A DNA stretch of 15,068 bases, taken from JBHICC01 sp046759385 (lineage in GTDB: Bacteria; Pseudomonadota; Gammaproteobacteria; Acidiferrobacterales; SPGG2). Of the stretch, positions 6,136 through 13,287 are shown piece after piece (position 1 is the first letter of the stretch; the number at the start of each line of letters is the position of its first letter). Location of the stretch: contig JBHICC010000055.1 of assembly GCA_046759385.1 (NCBI GenBank), forward strand, positions 1 through 15,068, read 5' to 3'. The notes under the pieces were generated by a model. The model saw only the letters and a list, made by a program, of their open reading frames with translations, did not search any database and had not been told where the DNA came from. Both the position numbers and the translations under genes were made by a program.

Positions 6136-6883
6136 ACCGGATGCCGCGTACCACAGGCTCCGAAAGTCCAGCACCGATCGCCGGTCGCTTGCGCCTGCGC
6201 CAGCGCAGCGGTGTCACACCAAATACGCGCTTCTTGGCGACCACTACATAAGCGCCAGCCATCAATGGCCACCATCGGTCACCGACCTTATCGAGAAAAT
6301 ACAACCGATCCATAACGCTCTCATTCTGAATCGGCGGTCGATAATAGAGCATGTGACCGGCCGTGACTTCGAACTCGAGTAAGGCGAGCCAATCTTTGAT
6401 ACGCGGCAGCCCCAAGAAGTGACCGCACCAGGGAACGCGGCCTTGACGGCGCGACAGCAAGCGCCGGATTCCCCACATGCTCACCGGATTAAACCCGAGA
6501 ACCACCGCATGGCCCTCCGGTGCCAGCACGCGATCGACTTCGCGTAATACCTGATGCGGATCGTCGGCGAAATCCAGGGTGTGCGGAAGCAACATAATGT
6601 CGATGCTGCGCGTGTCAAAGGGCAATGATTCTGGTAAGCCATTCACAGTCGTGGCGTGGTCATACTGCAGTAAATCCAAGACGATGCGCGTATTCGCAGC
6701 GGTGCTGTCCATCATGTCCATCTTGCCGAGGGCACCCAGCTGAAGTGCGACCGTGCCATAGAGCTTCGGCAGGACTGCGCGAAGTCGGTAGGTCTCGAGG
6801 GCCTGCAAGGAACGACCGAGCGGGGAATCGAACCAGTCGCAGAGGCGCTGGCGCAGTTCGGGGCCGGACTCACATTTATGCAT
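6128..6883 (-). CDS. class I SAM-dependent methyltransferase, YafS-like
   Basis: A 251-aa protein with a Methyltransf_11-type Rossmann fold. The SAM-binding motif I is degenerate (ALQLGALG, 47-54) instead of the usual GxGxG. The downstream blocks are clear: LPESLPFDTRSIDIMLLPHTLDFADDP (about 83-109), then a helix with REVDRVLAPEGHAVVLGFNPVSMWGIRR (114-141). The position directly upstream of rnhA and dnaQ matches E. coli yafS, whose target is not established to my knowledge. The C-terminal 30 residues are Arg-rich. Start is the ATG at 6883; no strong ribosome binding site. It is the first gene of the leftward series, with a candidate promoter at 6930-6958. Confidence 0.88.
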   Translation of the reverse strand: MHKCESGPELRQRLCDWFDSPLGRSLQALETYRLRAVLPKLYGTVALQLGALGKMDMMDSTAANTRIVLDLLQYDHATTVNGLPESLPFDTRSIDIMLLPHTLDFADDPHQVLREVDRVLAPEGHAVVLGFNPVSMWGIRRLLSRRQGRVPWCGHFLGLPRIKDWLALLEFEVTAGHMLYYRPPIQNESVMDRLYFLDKVGDRWWPLMAGAYVVVAKKRVFGVTPLRWRRRKRPAIGAGLSEPVVRGIRYG

Positions 6884-6929
6884 GGGCTCAGAGACTTAGA
6901 TGTCTTCGGGGTTGACCAATTAGACGCCT

Positions 6930-6958
6930 TTTTTACACGGCTGCGCGTCTCAGGACAA
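6930..6958 (-). promoter_or_regulatory. candidate promoter of the methyltransferase-rnhA-dnaQ series
   Basis: On the minus strand TTGTCC (6958-6953) and TAAAAA (6935-6930) are 17 bases apart, each matching 4 of 6 bases of the sigma-70 consensus. The start would fall near 6923, giving a leader of about 40 bases before the ATG at 6883. It lies in the 221-base divergent space shared with mltD. This is a pattern match only. Confidence 0.4.
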
Positions 6959-7036
6959 CTCATTTTGAACCGATTTCGACGCTCAGTACAACGATAAGAC
7001 CCTGTTTTGATTAAATTTTATGCAGCTCTAAAGTGG

Positions 7037-7065
7037 TTGACGTTAGCGCCATCCAAACCTACATT
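7037..7065 (+). promoter_or_regulatory. candidate sigma-70 promoter of mltD
   Basis: TTGACG (7037-7042) and TACATT (7060-7065) are separated by 17 bases, matching the consensus at 5/6 and 4/6. Transcription would begin near 7072, about 33 bases before the ATG at 7105. The -10 hexamer equals that of the tRNA-Ala promoter candidate. A weak AAGAG precedes the start codon. Confidence 0.55.
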
Positions 7066-7104
7066 GATAAGAGCGGCATCTAATTGGGTGATAAATAAGA
7101 GAAT

Positions 7105-8730
7105 ATGGGTGGGCAACGCTTAAACGACTCTCGCTCGCGCCCCGGTCCCCTTCTCACCATGCTAGCCCTGCTCCCTGTCTTGCTGACAGGCTGCGCGGGA
7201 CTTGCGCCGGTGGAAGCAGAGGCCCCCGCTACCGCTGTGCCTACAGCGCCGCTGGCGGACATCGTGACGCCGGTGGCCCTGGCCATACCGACGATGCCAT
7301 CAGCAGCCGAACCCGAGGACGCACTTACAGCAGAGCTGGATGTAGTCACTGATGACGATGGTGGCGAACAAGCAGTCACCGATAGTTCGGACAATGCGGA
7401 CGAATGGGCGCCGGATGATGATTTGGGTACCGGCGTCATCCTGATGCCGTCGGGACCCGAGTATGTGTCGGTCAACGGTGTCGAGGACGACGCTGTCGCT
7501 GAGGAGGCACCTGCACATCCCCTGCGTGAGAACAGTGAACCGGCGCAATACGAAAACATCTGGGATCGCATACGCGCTGGGCTCCAACTGCCAACGCTCG
7601 ATGACCCCAAAGTCGCCTATCATGAGCGCTGGTTCCTGAGTAACCCAAAGTACATGCAGCGTAAGATGCAACGCGCACGCCTGTACCTGTATCACATCGT
7701 CGAGGAGGTTGAACGACGAGGCTTTCCAATGGAGATCGCGTTGCTGCCGGCTATTGAGAGCGCCTACCATCCGCACGCCTACTCACACGCACGTGCAATG
7801 GGTTTATGGCAGTTTATCGCACCGACGGCACGGCGTTACGGCCTGAAAATCAACTGGTGGTACGACGGACGCCGCGACATTGTGGCGTCGACCACGGCGG
7901 CGCTGAATTATCTCGAGGCACTCCATGCCCACTTCGACGGGGACTGGCATCTCGCACTCGCTGCGTACAACGCAGGCGAAAGGAAGATTGAACGGGCGAT
8001 ACGGTATAACGAACGCAAGAGCTTGCCAACAAATTATTCACGTTTGGCTTATCTACGCGCCGAGACGCGTCACTATGTACCCAAGCTAATGGCAATGGTG
8101 AACATCGTATCTAACCCGCATGCCTACGGTATCGAACTACCTCCGATTCCCAATGCACCGTATTTTGTGCGTGTAGACGTTGGCGCCCAAGTCGACCTTA
8201 AGGTCGTTGCTGATCTTGCGCAGATGCCTGTCGGCGATTTCTTCGATATAAACCCAGGATTTCGACGTTGGGCAACGGATCCGAACGGCCCACACCAAGT
8301 ACTGATTCCGATCGAGAAGAAGGCGCGGCTGATCGAAGGTTTAGCAAATCTTGCCGATGAAGCGCGAATCCAGTGGCGACGACACCGCGTGAGACGCGGC
8401 GATACCCTCAGCACCGTCGCCAGACGCTACGGAGTGAGTGTTTGGGCGATCAAGCGAGCCAACAACTTACGCAGCAGCTTGATTCGTGTCGGTCAGAGTC
8501 TAGTGATACCCATATCAAGCCGACCCGTAAGCGCACGCCTCGCAAACATCACGCGCCCGCTGCCTGTTTCGCGTCCGCGGGGTGTCAGAGCCGTGCACTA
8601 CGTGCGCAGAGGCGAGACCTTATACAGCATTGCCCGCAAGTACCGGGTCTACGTCAAGCAACTCGCGCGTTGGAATCGCATGCATCCGCGTGACACTTTG
8701 CACATTGGTAGGCGGCTGAAGATCTGGTAG
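7105..8730 (+). CDS. mltD: membrane-bound lytic murein transglycosylase D
   Basis: A 541-aa lipoprotein that cleaves glycan strands of peptidoglycan in the periplasm. The N-terminus has Arg residues, a hydrophobic stretch and a lipobox LTGC, with Cys30 as the lipidated residue. Residues about 66-139 are a low-complexity linker rich in Asp and Glu. The SLT domain (about 172-345) shows the catalytic Glu218 (LPAIESAYHP), GLWQF (233-237) and LALAAYNAG (283-291). Two LysM repeats follow: about 427-469 (HRVRRGDTLSTVARRYGV) and 498-541 (HYVRRGETLYSIARKYRV), which bind glycan. Length exceeds E. coli MltD (about 450 aa), mainly through the acidic linker. It is divergent from the methyltransferase gene and convergent with the yejF remnant, whose stop is only 8 bases away. 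E. coli has gloB between mltD and yafS; it is absent here. Confidence 0.94.
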   Translation: MGGQRLNDSRSRPGPLLTMLALLPVLLTGCAGLAPVEAEAPATAVPTAPLADIVTPVALAIPTMPSAAEPEDALTAELDVVTDDDGGEQAVTDSSDNADEWAPDDDLGTGVILMPSGPEYVSVNGVEDDAVAEEAPAHPLRENSEPAQYENIWDRIRAGLQLPTLDDPKVAYHERWFLSNPKYMQRKMQRARLYLYHIVEEVERRGFPMEIALLPAIESAYHPHAYSHARAMGLWQFIAPTARRYGLKINWWYDGRRDIVASTTAALNYLEALHAHFDGDWHLALAAYNAGERKIERAIRYNERKSLPTNYSRLAYLRAETRHYVPKLMAMVNIVSNPHAYGIELPPIPNAPYFVRVDVGAQVDLKVVADLAQMPVGDFFDINPGFRRWATDPNGPHQVLIPIEKKARLIEGLANLADEARIQWRRHRVRRGDTLSTVARRYGVSVWAIKRANNLRSSLIRVGQSLVIPISSRPVSARLANITRPLPVSRPRGVRAVHYVRRGETLYSIARKYRVYVKQLARWNRMHPRDTLHIGRRLKIW

Positions 8731-8738
8731 CACGCCTC

Positions 8739-9638
8739 TCACTCCTTCGCATCCCCCGAATAAAGGTGACAACGCGCTTGATGCGTGGCGCTGAAAGGCG
8801 TCGCGTCCGGATAGTGCTGGCGACAGGCGAGCATCACATCAGGGCAGCGCGGGTGGAAGTGGCAGCCCTGTGGGGGCTGGCTCGGCGAAGGGATGTCACC
8901 CTCGAGCCGAGTAACGCGACGCTTTGATTCGGGCTCGACCTTGGGCACTGCCGCGAGCAATGCACGTGTGTACGGATGCTTGGGATCGTCAAGCACTTCG
9001 TGTACGTGCCCTGACTCGACGATGCGGCCGAGATACATGACCGCAATCTCGTCTGCCAAGTACTCGACAACGGAAAGATCGTGGGTGATAAACAGATAAC
9101 TCAGTCCCAACGTGTCCTGCAGATTCTTGAGCAAATTCAGGATTTGTGCCTGCACCGATACATCAAGCGCACTCGTAGGCTCGTCACAGACAATGAGCTT
9201 GGGCTCGACCGAGAGCGCGCGCGCGATGCTAATGCGCTGACGTTGGCCGCCGGAGAACTCATGGGGGTAACGATGAACTGCGTCCTGCGGTAAACCGACC
9301 TGCTCGAGAAGCTCGATCACGCGAGCTTGGCGTTGCTCACGGTTGCGACCAACGTGGAGCGCTCGCATACCCTCTTCTAGGACCTCGCCTACCAGCATAC
9401 GCGGATCCAGCGAGGCGTAAGGATCTTGGAATATCACCTGAAACTGGCGGCGTAAACGCCGCAATGCCGCCGGCGGCAACTGTGTCAAGGACTGGCCGTC
9501 GAACAGAACATTTCCGGCGGTCGGTTGAATCAACTGCAAAATGCCCTTGCCTACGGTGGTCTTGCCGCAGCCCGATTCGCCAACGAGTGCCATAGTGCGG
9601 CCCGCCGCTATTTCTAGCGATACCCCGTCCACAGCTCG
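8739..9638 (-). pseudogene. yejF: YejF-like ABC ATPase, second nucleotide-binding half (no start of its own)
   Basis: The second half of a double ATPase for peptide import, separated from the first half by a frame change near 9640. From RAVDGVSLEI it runs about 299 residues: Walker A GESGCGKT (20-27), signature FSGGQRQR, Walker B LIVCDEP, D-loop SALD, switch His in FITHDLS, and then a C-terminal tail with C-X5-C-X6-C-X17-C. There is no usable start codon between the frame change and Walker A. The open frame does extend upstream to about 9821, but that part reads as unrelated residues and is an out-of-frame shadow of the first half's linker. So this is either the 3' part of a frameshifted gene or the result of a sequence error. 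It ends 8 bases from the convergent mltD stop. Confidence 0.85.
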
Positions 9639-10771
9639 CCGTGTCCGACCACACGCCGAAAGACACCTTTGTGGATTGGAAAGTGAACCTGGAGGCCATT
9701 TACCTGCAAAATGCTTCCATCGATTCCGGTAGCGTGTTCTGTCGCCTTCTGAGCGTCTCTTACGAGCTCGCTTGGTGGCGCTCCAACGGTCGCGCTCGCT
9801 TCGCTGTCGAATAGATGACAACGCACTCCACGGCTCGCTTGCTCGACCCAGCGCGGTTCACGGTCGCGACAGCGCTGCCAAGCGCGGTCACAGCGATCCG
9901 CAAAGCGGCATCCCGCAAACTCCCGCATCAGCGACGGCACACTCCCGACAATGACATCGAGCGTGCCGCCGCGCTTGCTGCGACCGGGAATGGATTGGAA
10001 AAGTTTTTGGGTATAAGGGTGCATCGGATCAGTGAAAAACGCTTTACTCGCGGCACGCTCCACGATCTGTCCCGCGTACATCACGGCTATACGCTCGGCC
10101 ACGCTCGCCACAACGCCGAGGTCGTGCGTGATCAGTAACATGGCCATCCCGGTCTTGGCTTGTAATTCCTTAAGCAGCGCGAGGATCTGCGACTGAATCG
10201 TTACATCGAGGGCGGTAGTCGGCTCATCGGCAATCAGCAAGTCAGGTTGCGCAGCTAAGGCCATCGCGATCATGACACGCTGCTTCATGCCACCGGACAA
10301 CTGATGCGGATACTCGCGATACCGCTGGCCGGGATCCGCAATGCCCACTGCGTCGAGCAGTTCAACCGCACGCGTGCGCACATCGTTTACTGCCTGACCA
10401 CGCGGGCCGTTTCGGAGCGCCTCGCGGATCTGCGTGCCCACTGTCAGCACGGGATTGAGCGAGGTCTGCGGCTCCTGAAAAATCATGGCAATGCGCTTAC
10501 CACGCACCTCGCGCATGCCTTGCTCAGGCAGTGCCAGCAGATCCTGGCTCTCCAGTACCACGCGGCCGGAAACGATTCGCCCGGCCGGTTGTGGTACCAG
10601 TTGTAGTAATGACAAGGCGGTTATGGATTTGCCGCAACCGGACTCGCCTAATAGCGCCAAAGTCTCTCCACGCACGATCTCGAATGAAACCCCATCAACC
10701 GCACGTACGGTTCCCTCGGGGGTGTCAAACCAAGTCCTAAGGTCCTCGACTTTGAGTAAGGGCTGCGCCAT
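9614..10771 (-). CDS. yejF: YejF-like ABC ATPase, first nucleotide-binding half, truncated by a frameshift
   Basis: The first nucleotide-binding half of a YejF-type double ATPase; the frame ends at a TAG (9614-9616) after 385 codons. Walker A is GESGCGKS (42-49), the signature is LSGGM (158-162), Walker B is LLIADEP (178-184) and the switch histidine is in LLITHDLG. A tail of OppD/DppD type carries Cys288, 294, 301 and 318. Residues 355-377 (LQVNGLQVHFPIHKGVFRRVVGH) already belong to the start of the second ATPase, as in the E. coli YejF linker (LDVEQLQVAFPIRKGILKRIVDH), and then the frame is lost. I use the ATG at 10771; an in-frame TTG at 10792 lies in the repeat array. One restored base would give about 677 aa, against 529 in E. 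coli. If functional in two pieces, the second would lack a start. Confidence 0.88.
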   Translation of the reverse strand: MAQPLLKVEDLRTWFDTPEGTVRAVDGVSFEIVRGETLALLGESGCGKSITALSLLQLVPQPAGRIVSGRVVLESQDLLALPEQGMREVRGKRIAMIFQEPQTSLNPVLTVGTQIREALRNGPRGQAVNDVRTRAVELLDAVGIADPGQRYREYPHQLSGGMKQRVMIAMALAAQPDLLIADEPTTALDVTIQSQILALLKELQAKTGMAMLLITHDLGVVASVAERIAVMYAGQIVERAASKAFFTDPMHPYTQKLFQSIPGRSKRGGTLDVIVGSVPSLMREFAGCRFADRCDRAWQRCRDREPRWVEQASRGVRCHLFDSEASATVGAPPSELVRDAQKATEHATGIDGSILQVNGLQVHFPIHKGVFRRVVGHGELWTGYR

Positions 10772-10780
10772 AGATTCAGC

Positions 10781-10871
10781 TGCTAGTGGCAAGTGGCAAG
10801 AGAAACCCGGCCTGGTCCTGCTCGACAGGTATCACTTCTTGCTACTCGCAACTTCATACCTGTTACTTCCT
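10781..10871. repeat. inverted pair of 7-base repeat arrays between yejE and yejF
   Basis: Left array: TGCTAGT, GGCAAGT, GGCAAGA (10781-10801). Right array: TCTTGCT, ACTCGCA, ACTTCAT, ACCTGTT, ACTTCCT (10837-10871). The units resemble GCAAGT on the left and its reverse complement ACTTGC on the right, as at 3205-3281. The two are 35 bases apart. The right array covers the stop codon and the last two codons of yejE. Confidence 0.75.
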
Positions 10872-12263
10872 CAGACGTGGATCAAACGCATCTCGAACTG
10901 CATCTGAAAACAGATTGGCAGCCAGCACAAGCCCAAACATAAACGCAAACGCGGCGGTCAAGCTCCACCATACAATCGGTTCGCGCGCCATCTCCAAGCG
11001 TGCACCATTAATCATGTTGCCCCAACTATTCATGCTCGGATCGACGCCAACCCCCACATAGGACAGCACCGCCTCGGCGAGCACTAAGCCGCTGAAATCG
11101 AGCACGATTGTAATCAATACGATGTGCATGACATTGGGCACGATGTGCCGCGCCATAATCTGGCTATGTCTGACGCCAAGCGCTGCTGCGGCCTGAACGT
11201 AATCGACCTCTCGCAGCTTCAGCGCTTCGCCACGAAGCAGTCGACACAGGCTCGTCCAGCTCGTAACGCCGAGAATCAAGCATAGAAACAGCAGTCGAAG
11301 ATCTGCGCGCTGAGCAATTGTGGTGAATGCCTCCTCGTGGGTTGTGATGTAAACATCGAGGCTCAACACGGCCGCGGCAATCAGTAGCACCGCCGGAATG
11401 GAACTCAAGGTTGTGTAGATGTACTGAATGATGTCGTCCACCCAGCCACGAAAGTACCCCGCCATCACGCCAAAGATCACAGCGAAAGGCAGCATCACCA
11501 GGGTGGTCAGGGTACCGATGATGAGACCAGTGCGAACACTCTTAAGGGATTTGTAGAGCACATCCTGACCCACCTGGTCTGTGCCGAGGATGTGATAATG
11601 GCTGGCCAAGCTCACCGTTAGGCAGGCGAGCAGCAGGACAGCCCCGAACGTCGCCAGAATTGCCCGCCACGGAGTGTCGGTGCGACCACGCACTAACGTT
11701 GAAATAGCTGTCGTCAGGGACTCGCCGGGCGCCCGCATACCCAGGTAGGTCACGCCAATCGCGAGCAAGAGCCATGCTAGGGCCGCCGCGAGAGCGCCCA
11801 TAAACGCGCGCTGTGTTATGTCGCGTACCCGATCTGCGACGTCCTGCAAATGTGCGCCGCCGTAGCGCAGCCGTGGATACTCCAATGTTACCGTGCCGTC
11901 GGGTTGTTGGACGACTTCTTTGATGAACGCATGTGTTGCAAACGGCGCAGAATAGGTTTTTTCAGCCCGATCGCGTAGTGGTGTCGAAATTGTATCGAGC
12001 AAACTCTCGATCTGCGGCGCATAGGTCGTTTGGCCCGTGGTCGCGGGCAGTTGCCACTGCAAGTGCACGGTATCGAGCAGCCCGATCGTGACATAGGCAA
12101 TCAACACCACTGACGCTGCCATCGCCAGTGGTCGCCTGCGGACCTGTCTCCAGGGCGCACGCAAATGCTCATGGCGTCTTGCGTACAGTGCAAAAACCGC
12201 CAAGGCCATCAGCAGGGCGAACACCAAAATGTCCGTCGATAAGAATACGAATCGAAACGGCAT
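10863..12263 (-). CDS. yejE: YejE-like peptide ABC transporter permease with long N-terminal extension
   Basis: The second inner-membrane permease subunit (466 aa) of the peptide importer, DppC/YejE family. The C-terminal half is standard: HILGTDQVGQDVL (224-236), then the EAA loop LKLREVDYVQAAAALGVRHS (348-367) ending IVPNVMH, which docks on the ATPase. Membrane segments are near 243-268, 286-300, 322-338, 377-402 and 432-450, with SYVGVGVDPSMNSWG between the last two. Residues 1-200 are an added region with about three membrane segments (11-27, 46-63, 154-173) and a soluble stretch of about 90 residues (64-153). E. coli YejE is about 341 aa. Start is the ATG at 12263; its ribosome-binding stretch lies in the C/G-rich element, and an in-frame GTG at 12275 also lies there. 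Lies 46 bases after yejB. Confidence 0.9.
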   Translation of the reverse strand: MPFRFVFLSTDILVFALLMALAVFALYARRHEHLRAPWRQVRRRPLAMAASVVLIAYVTIGLLDTVHLQWQLPATTGQTTYAPQIESLLDTISTPLRDRAEKTYSAPFATHAFIKEVVQQPDGTVTLEYPRLRYGGAHLQDVADRVRDITQRAFMGALAAALAWLLLAIGVTYLGMRAPGESLTTAISTLVRGRTDTPWRAILATFGAVLLLACLTVSLASHYHILGTDQVGQDVLYKSLKSVRTGLIIGTLTTLVMLPFAVIFGVMAGYFRGWVDDIIQYIYTTLSSIPAVLLIAAAVLSLDVYITTHEEAFTTIAQRADLRLLFLCLILGVTSWTSLCRLLRGEALKLREVDYVQAAAALGVRHSQIMARHIVPNVMHIVLITIVLDFSGLVLAEAVLSYVGVGVDPSMNSWGNMINGARLEMAREPIVWWSLTAAFAFMFGLVLAANLFSDAVRDAFDPRLRK

Positions 12264-12264
12264 G

Positions 12265-12299
12265 CCCCCTCCCACACCCTCCCCCCGGTGGGGGGAGGG
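12265..12299. repeat. C/G-rich hairpin element, copy 2 (yejB-yejE junction)
   Basis: A 35-base element with CCCTC-like runs and a strong hairpin: CCCTCCCCCC (12277-12286), loop GGT, GGGGGGAGGG (12290-12299). It lies in the 46-base gap before yejE and, read leftwards, supplies GGGAGGGGG just before the yejE ATG at 12263. Layout matches copy 1 at 5644-5678. A 10-base all-GC stem in the middle of an operon could slow transcription or protect the 3' end of the yejB message. Confidence 0.78.
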
Positions 12300-12309
12300 C
12301 CGGTTCGAA

Positions 12310-13287
12310 TCATGTCATACGTACGCGCGGATCGACCACCGTGTAGCTGATATCGGTCAAAATCAGGCCGATGATGTAAAGCACCGATCCCAAAAACACC
12401 ATCGCACGCACAATCCCGAAGTCTTGATGTCGGATCGCATCAATCGTATAGCTGCCTAGCCCAGGAATGCCGAAAAAGGATTCCATGATTAGACTGCCGA
12501 TGAACAGTAGTGGTATTACCCAAACGACTCCCGTAAGGATCGGAATCATGGCGTTCTTGAGGACATGTTGAAAAAGCACACGCAGCTCCGACAGGCCCTT
12601 CGCCCGACCGGTACGTACGTAATCTTTGTTGATCTCTTCGAGAAAGAAAGTGCGGTAAAGACGCGTGCCCGCACCGATGCCACTGATCATGCCGATTACG
12701 ACGGGCAAGATCACGAACTTCGCTGCACTCGGGCCGGGCTCATAACCCGATATAGGTACCAGGTGCAACAGCTTGCTAAACAAGTATTGGCCGCCGATGA
12801 CATAGAACAGTGTGGAAATCGACATCATGATGACGCACAGCACCACACCCCACGTATCCAAGTAGGTGCCGCGAAAAAAAGCGAGAAGCATGGCAAAACT
12901 AATATTGACCAAAACGCCGATTATCAACGTCGGGAACGCGATCGCGAGACTTGGCCACATGCGTTGGCTAACGTCATGGCTGATATCGCGCCCGTCATCC
13001 GCCTTGCCAAAATCGAAGACAAATAGCCTAAGAGAGTATTTGAAGAAAATTGTATCTGTGATTTTCGCAATGCCCGTCGCTGTAGGGTGGTACAGCAACG
13101 GCTTGTCATAACCGTGATCGGCCCTCCAGCGCGCAATGGCCTCAGGTGTCACGTGCTTCACACCCAGGTGCAGCCGCGCCATGTTGTCGGGGCTATTGAC
13201 AAAGAAGAACAGAGTAAAGGTAAGCAGATTGACGCCAATTAGGATCGGCACGGCATAGAGCAGGCGGCGGATGATATAGGCGATCAC
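12310..13287 (-). CDS. yejB: YejB-like peptide ABC transporter permease
   Basis: The first inner-membrane permease subunit (325 aa) of the peptide importer, DppB/YejB family. The N-terminus IAYIIRRLLYAVPILIGVNLLTF (2-24) is the typical first membrane helix. Further segments lie near 113-135, 146-168, 191-205, 246-268 and 295-313. The EAA loop is EINKDYVRTGRAKGLSELRVL (218-238), followed by HVLKNAMIPILT. ESFFGIPGLGSY (269-280) and the C-terminal DISYTVVDPRVR are family landmarks. I chose the GTG at 13287 because it overlaps the TGA stop of the binding-protein gene by 4 bases (GTGA) and gives the expected N-terminus; a start at 13395 in the same frame would add 36 unrelated residues. Confidence 0.93.
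   Translation of the reverse strand: MIAYIIRRLLYAVPILIGVNLLTFTLFFFVNSPDNMARLHLGVKHVTPEAIARWRADHGYDKPLLYHPTATGIAKITDTIFFKYSLRLFVFDFGKADDGRDISHDVSQRMWPSLAIAFPTLIIGVLVNISFAMLLAFFRGTYLDTWGVVLCVIMMSISTLFYVIGGQYLFSKLLHLVPISGYEPGPSAAKFVILPVVIGMISGIGAGTRLYRTFFLEEINKDYVRTGRAKGLSELRVLFQHVLKNAMIPILTGVVWVIPLLFIGSLIMESFFGIPGLGSYTIDAIRHQDFGIVRAMVFLGSVLYIIGLILTDISYTVVDPRVRMT

Noticed and set aside
7080..7776. Long minus-strand open frames across the start of mltD
   Set aside because: Antisense to the mltD signal peptide and acidic linker; Ser/Ala-rich low-complexity translation and no homology.
9614..9660. Programmed ribosomal frameshift in yejF
   Set aside because: No slippery heptamer or downstream structure is seen, and YejF is normally one chain made without recoding.
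9639..9821. Reading the second ATPase half as a complete separate gene starting near 9821
   Set aside because: The first 60 or so codons are the shifted frame of the first half's C-terminal linker and contain no ABC features; homology begins only at RAVDG near 9638, so there is no proper start.
12565..13026. 153-codon open frame on the plus strand opposite yejB
   Set aside because: Lies wholly inside yejB, has no ribosome binding site or recognisable protein features; it is a shadow of GC-biased coding on the other strand.
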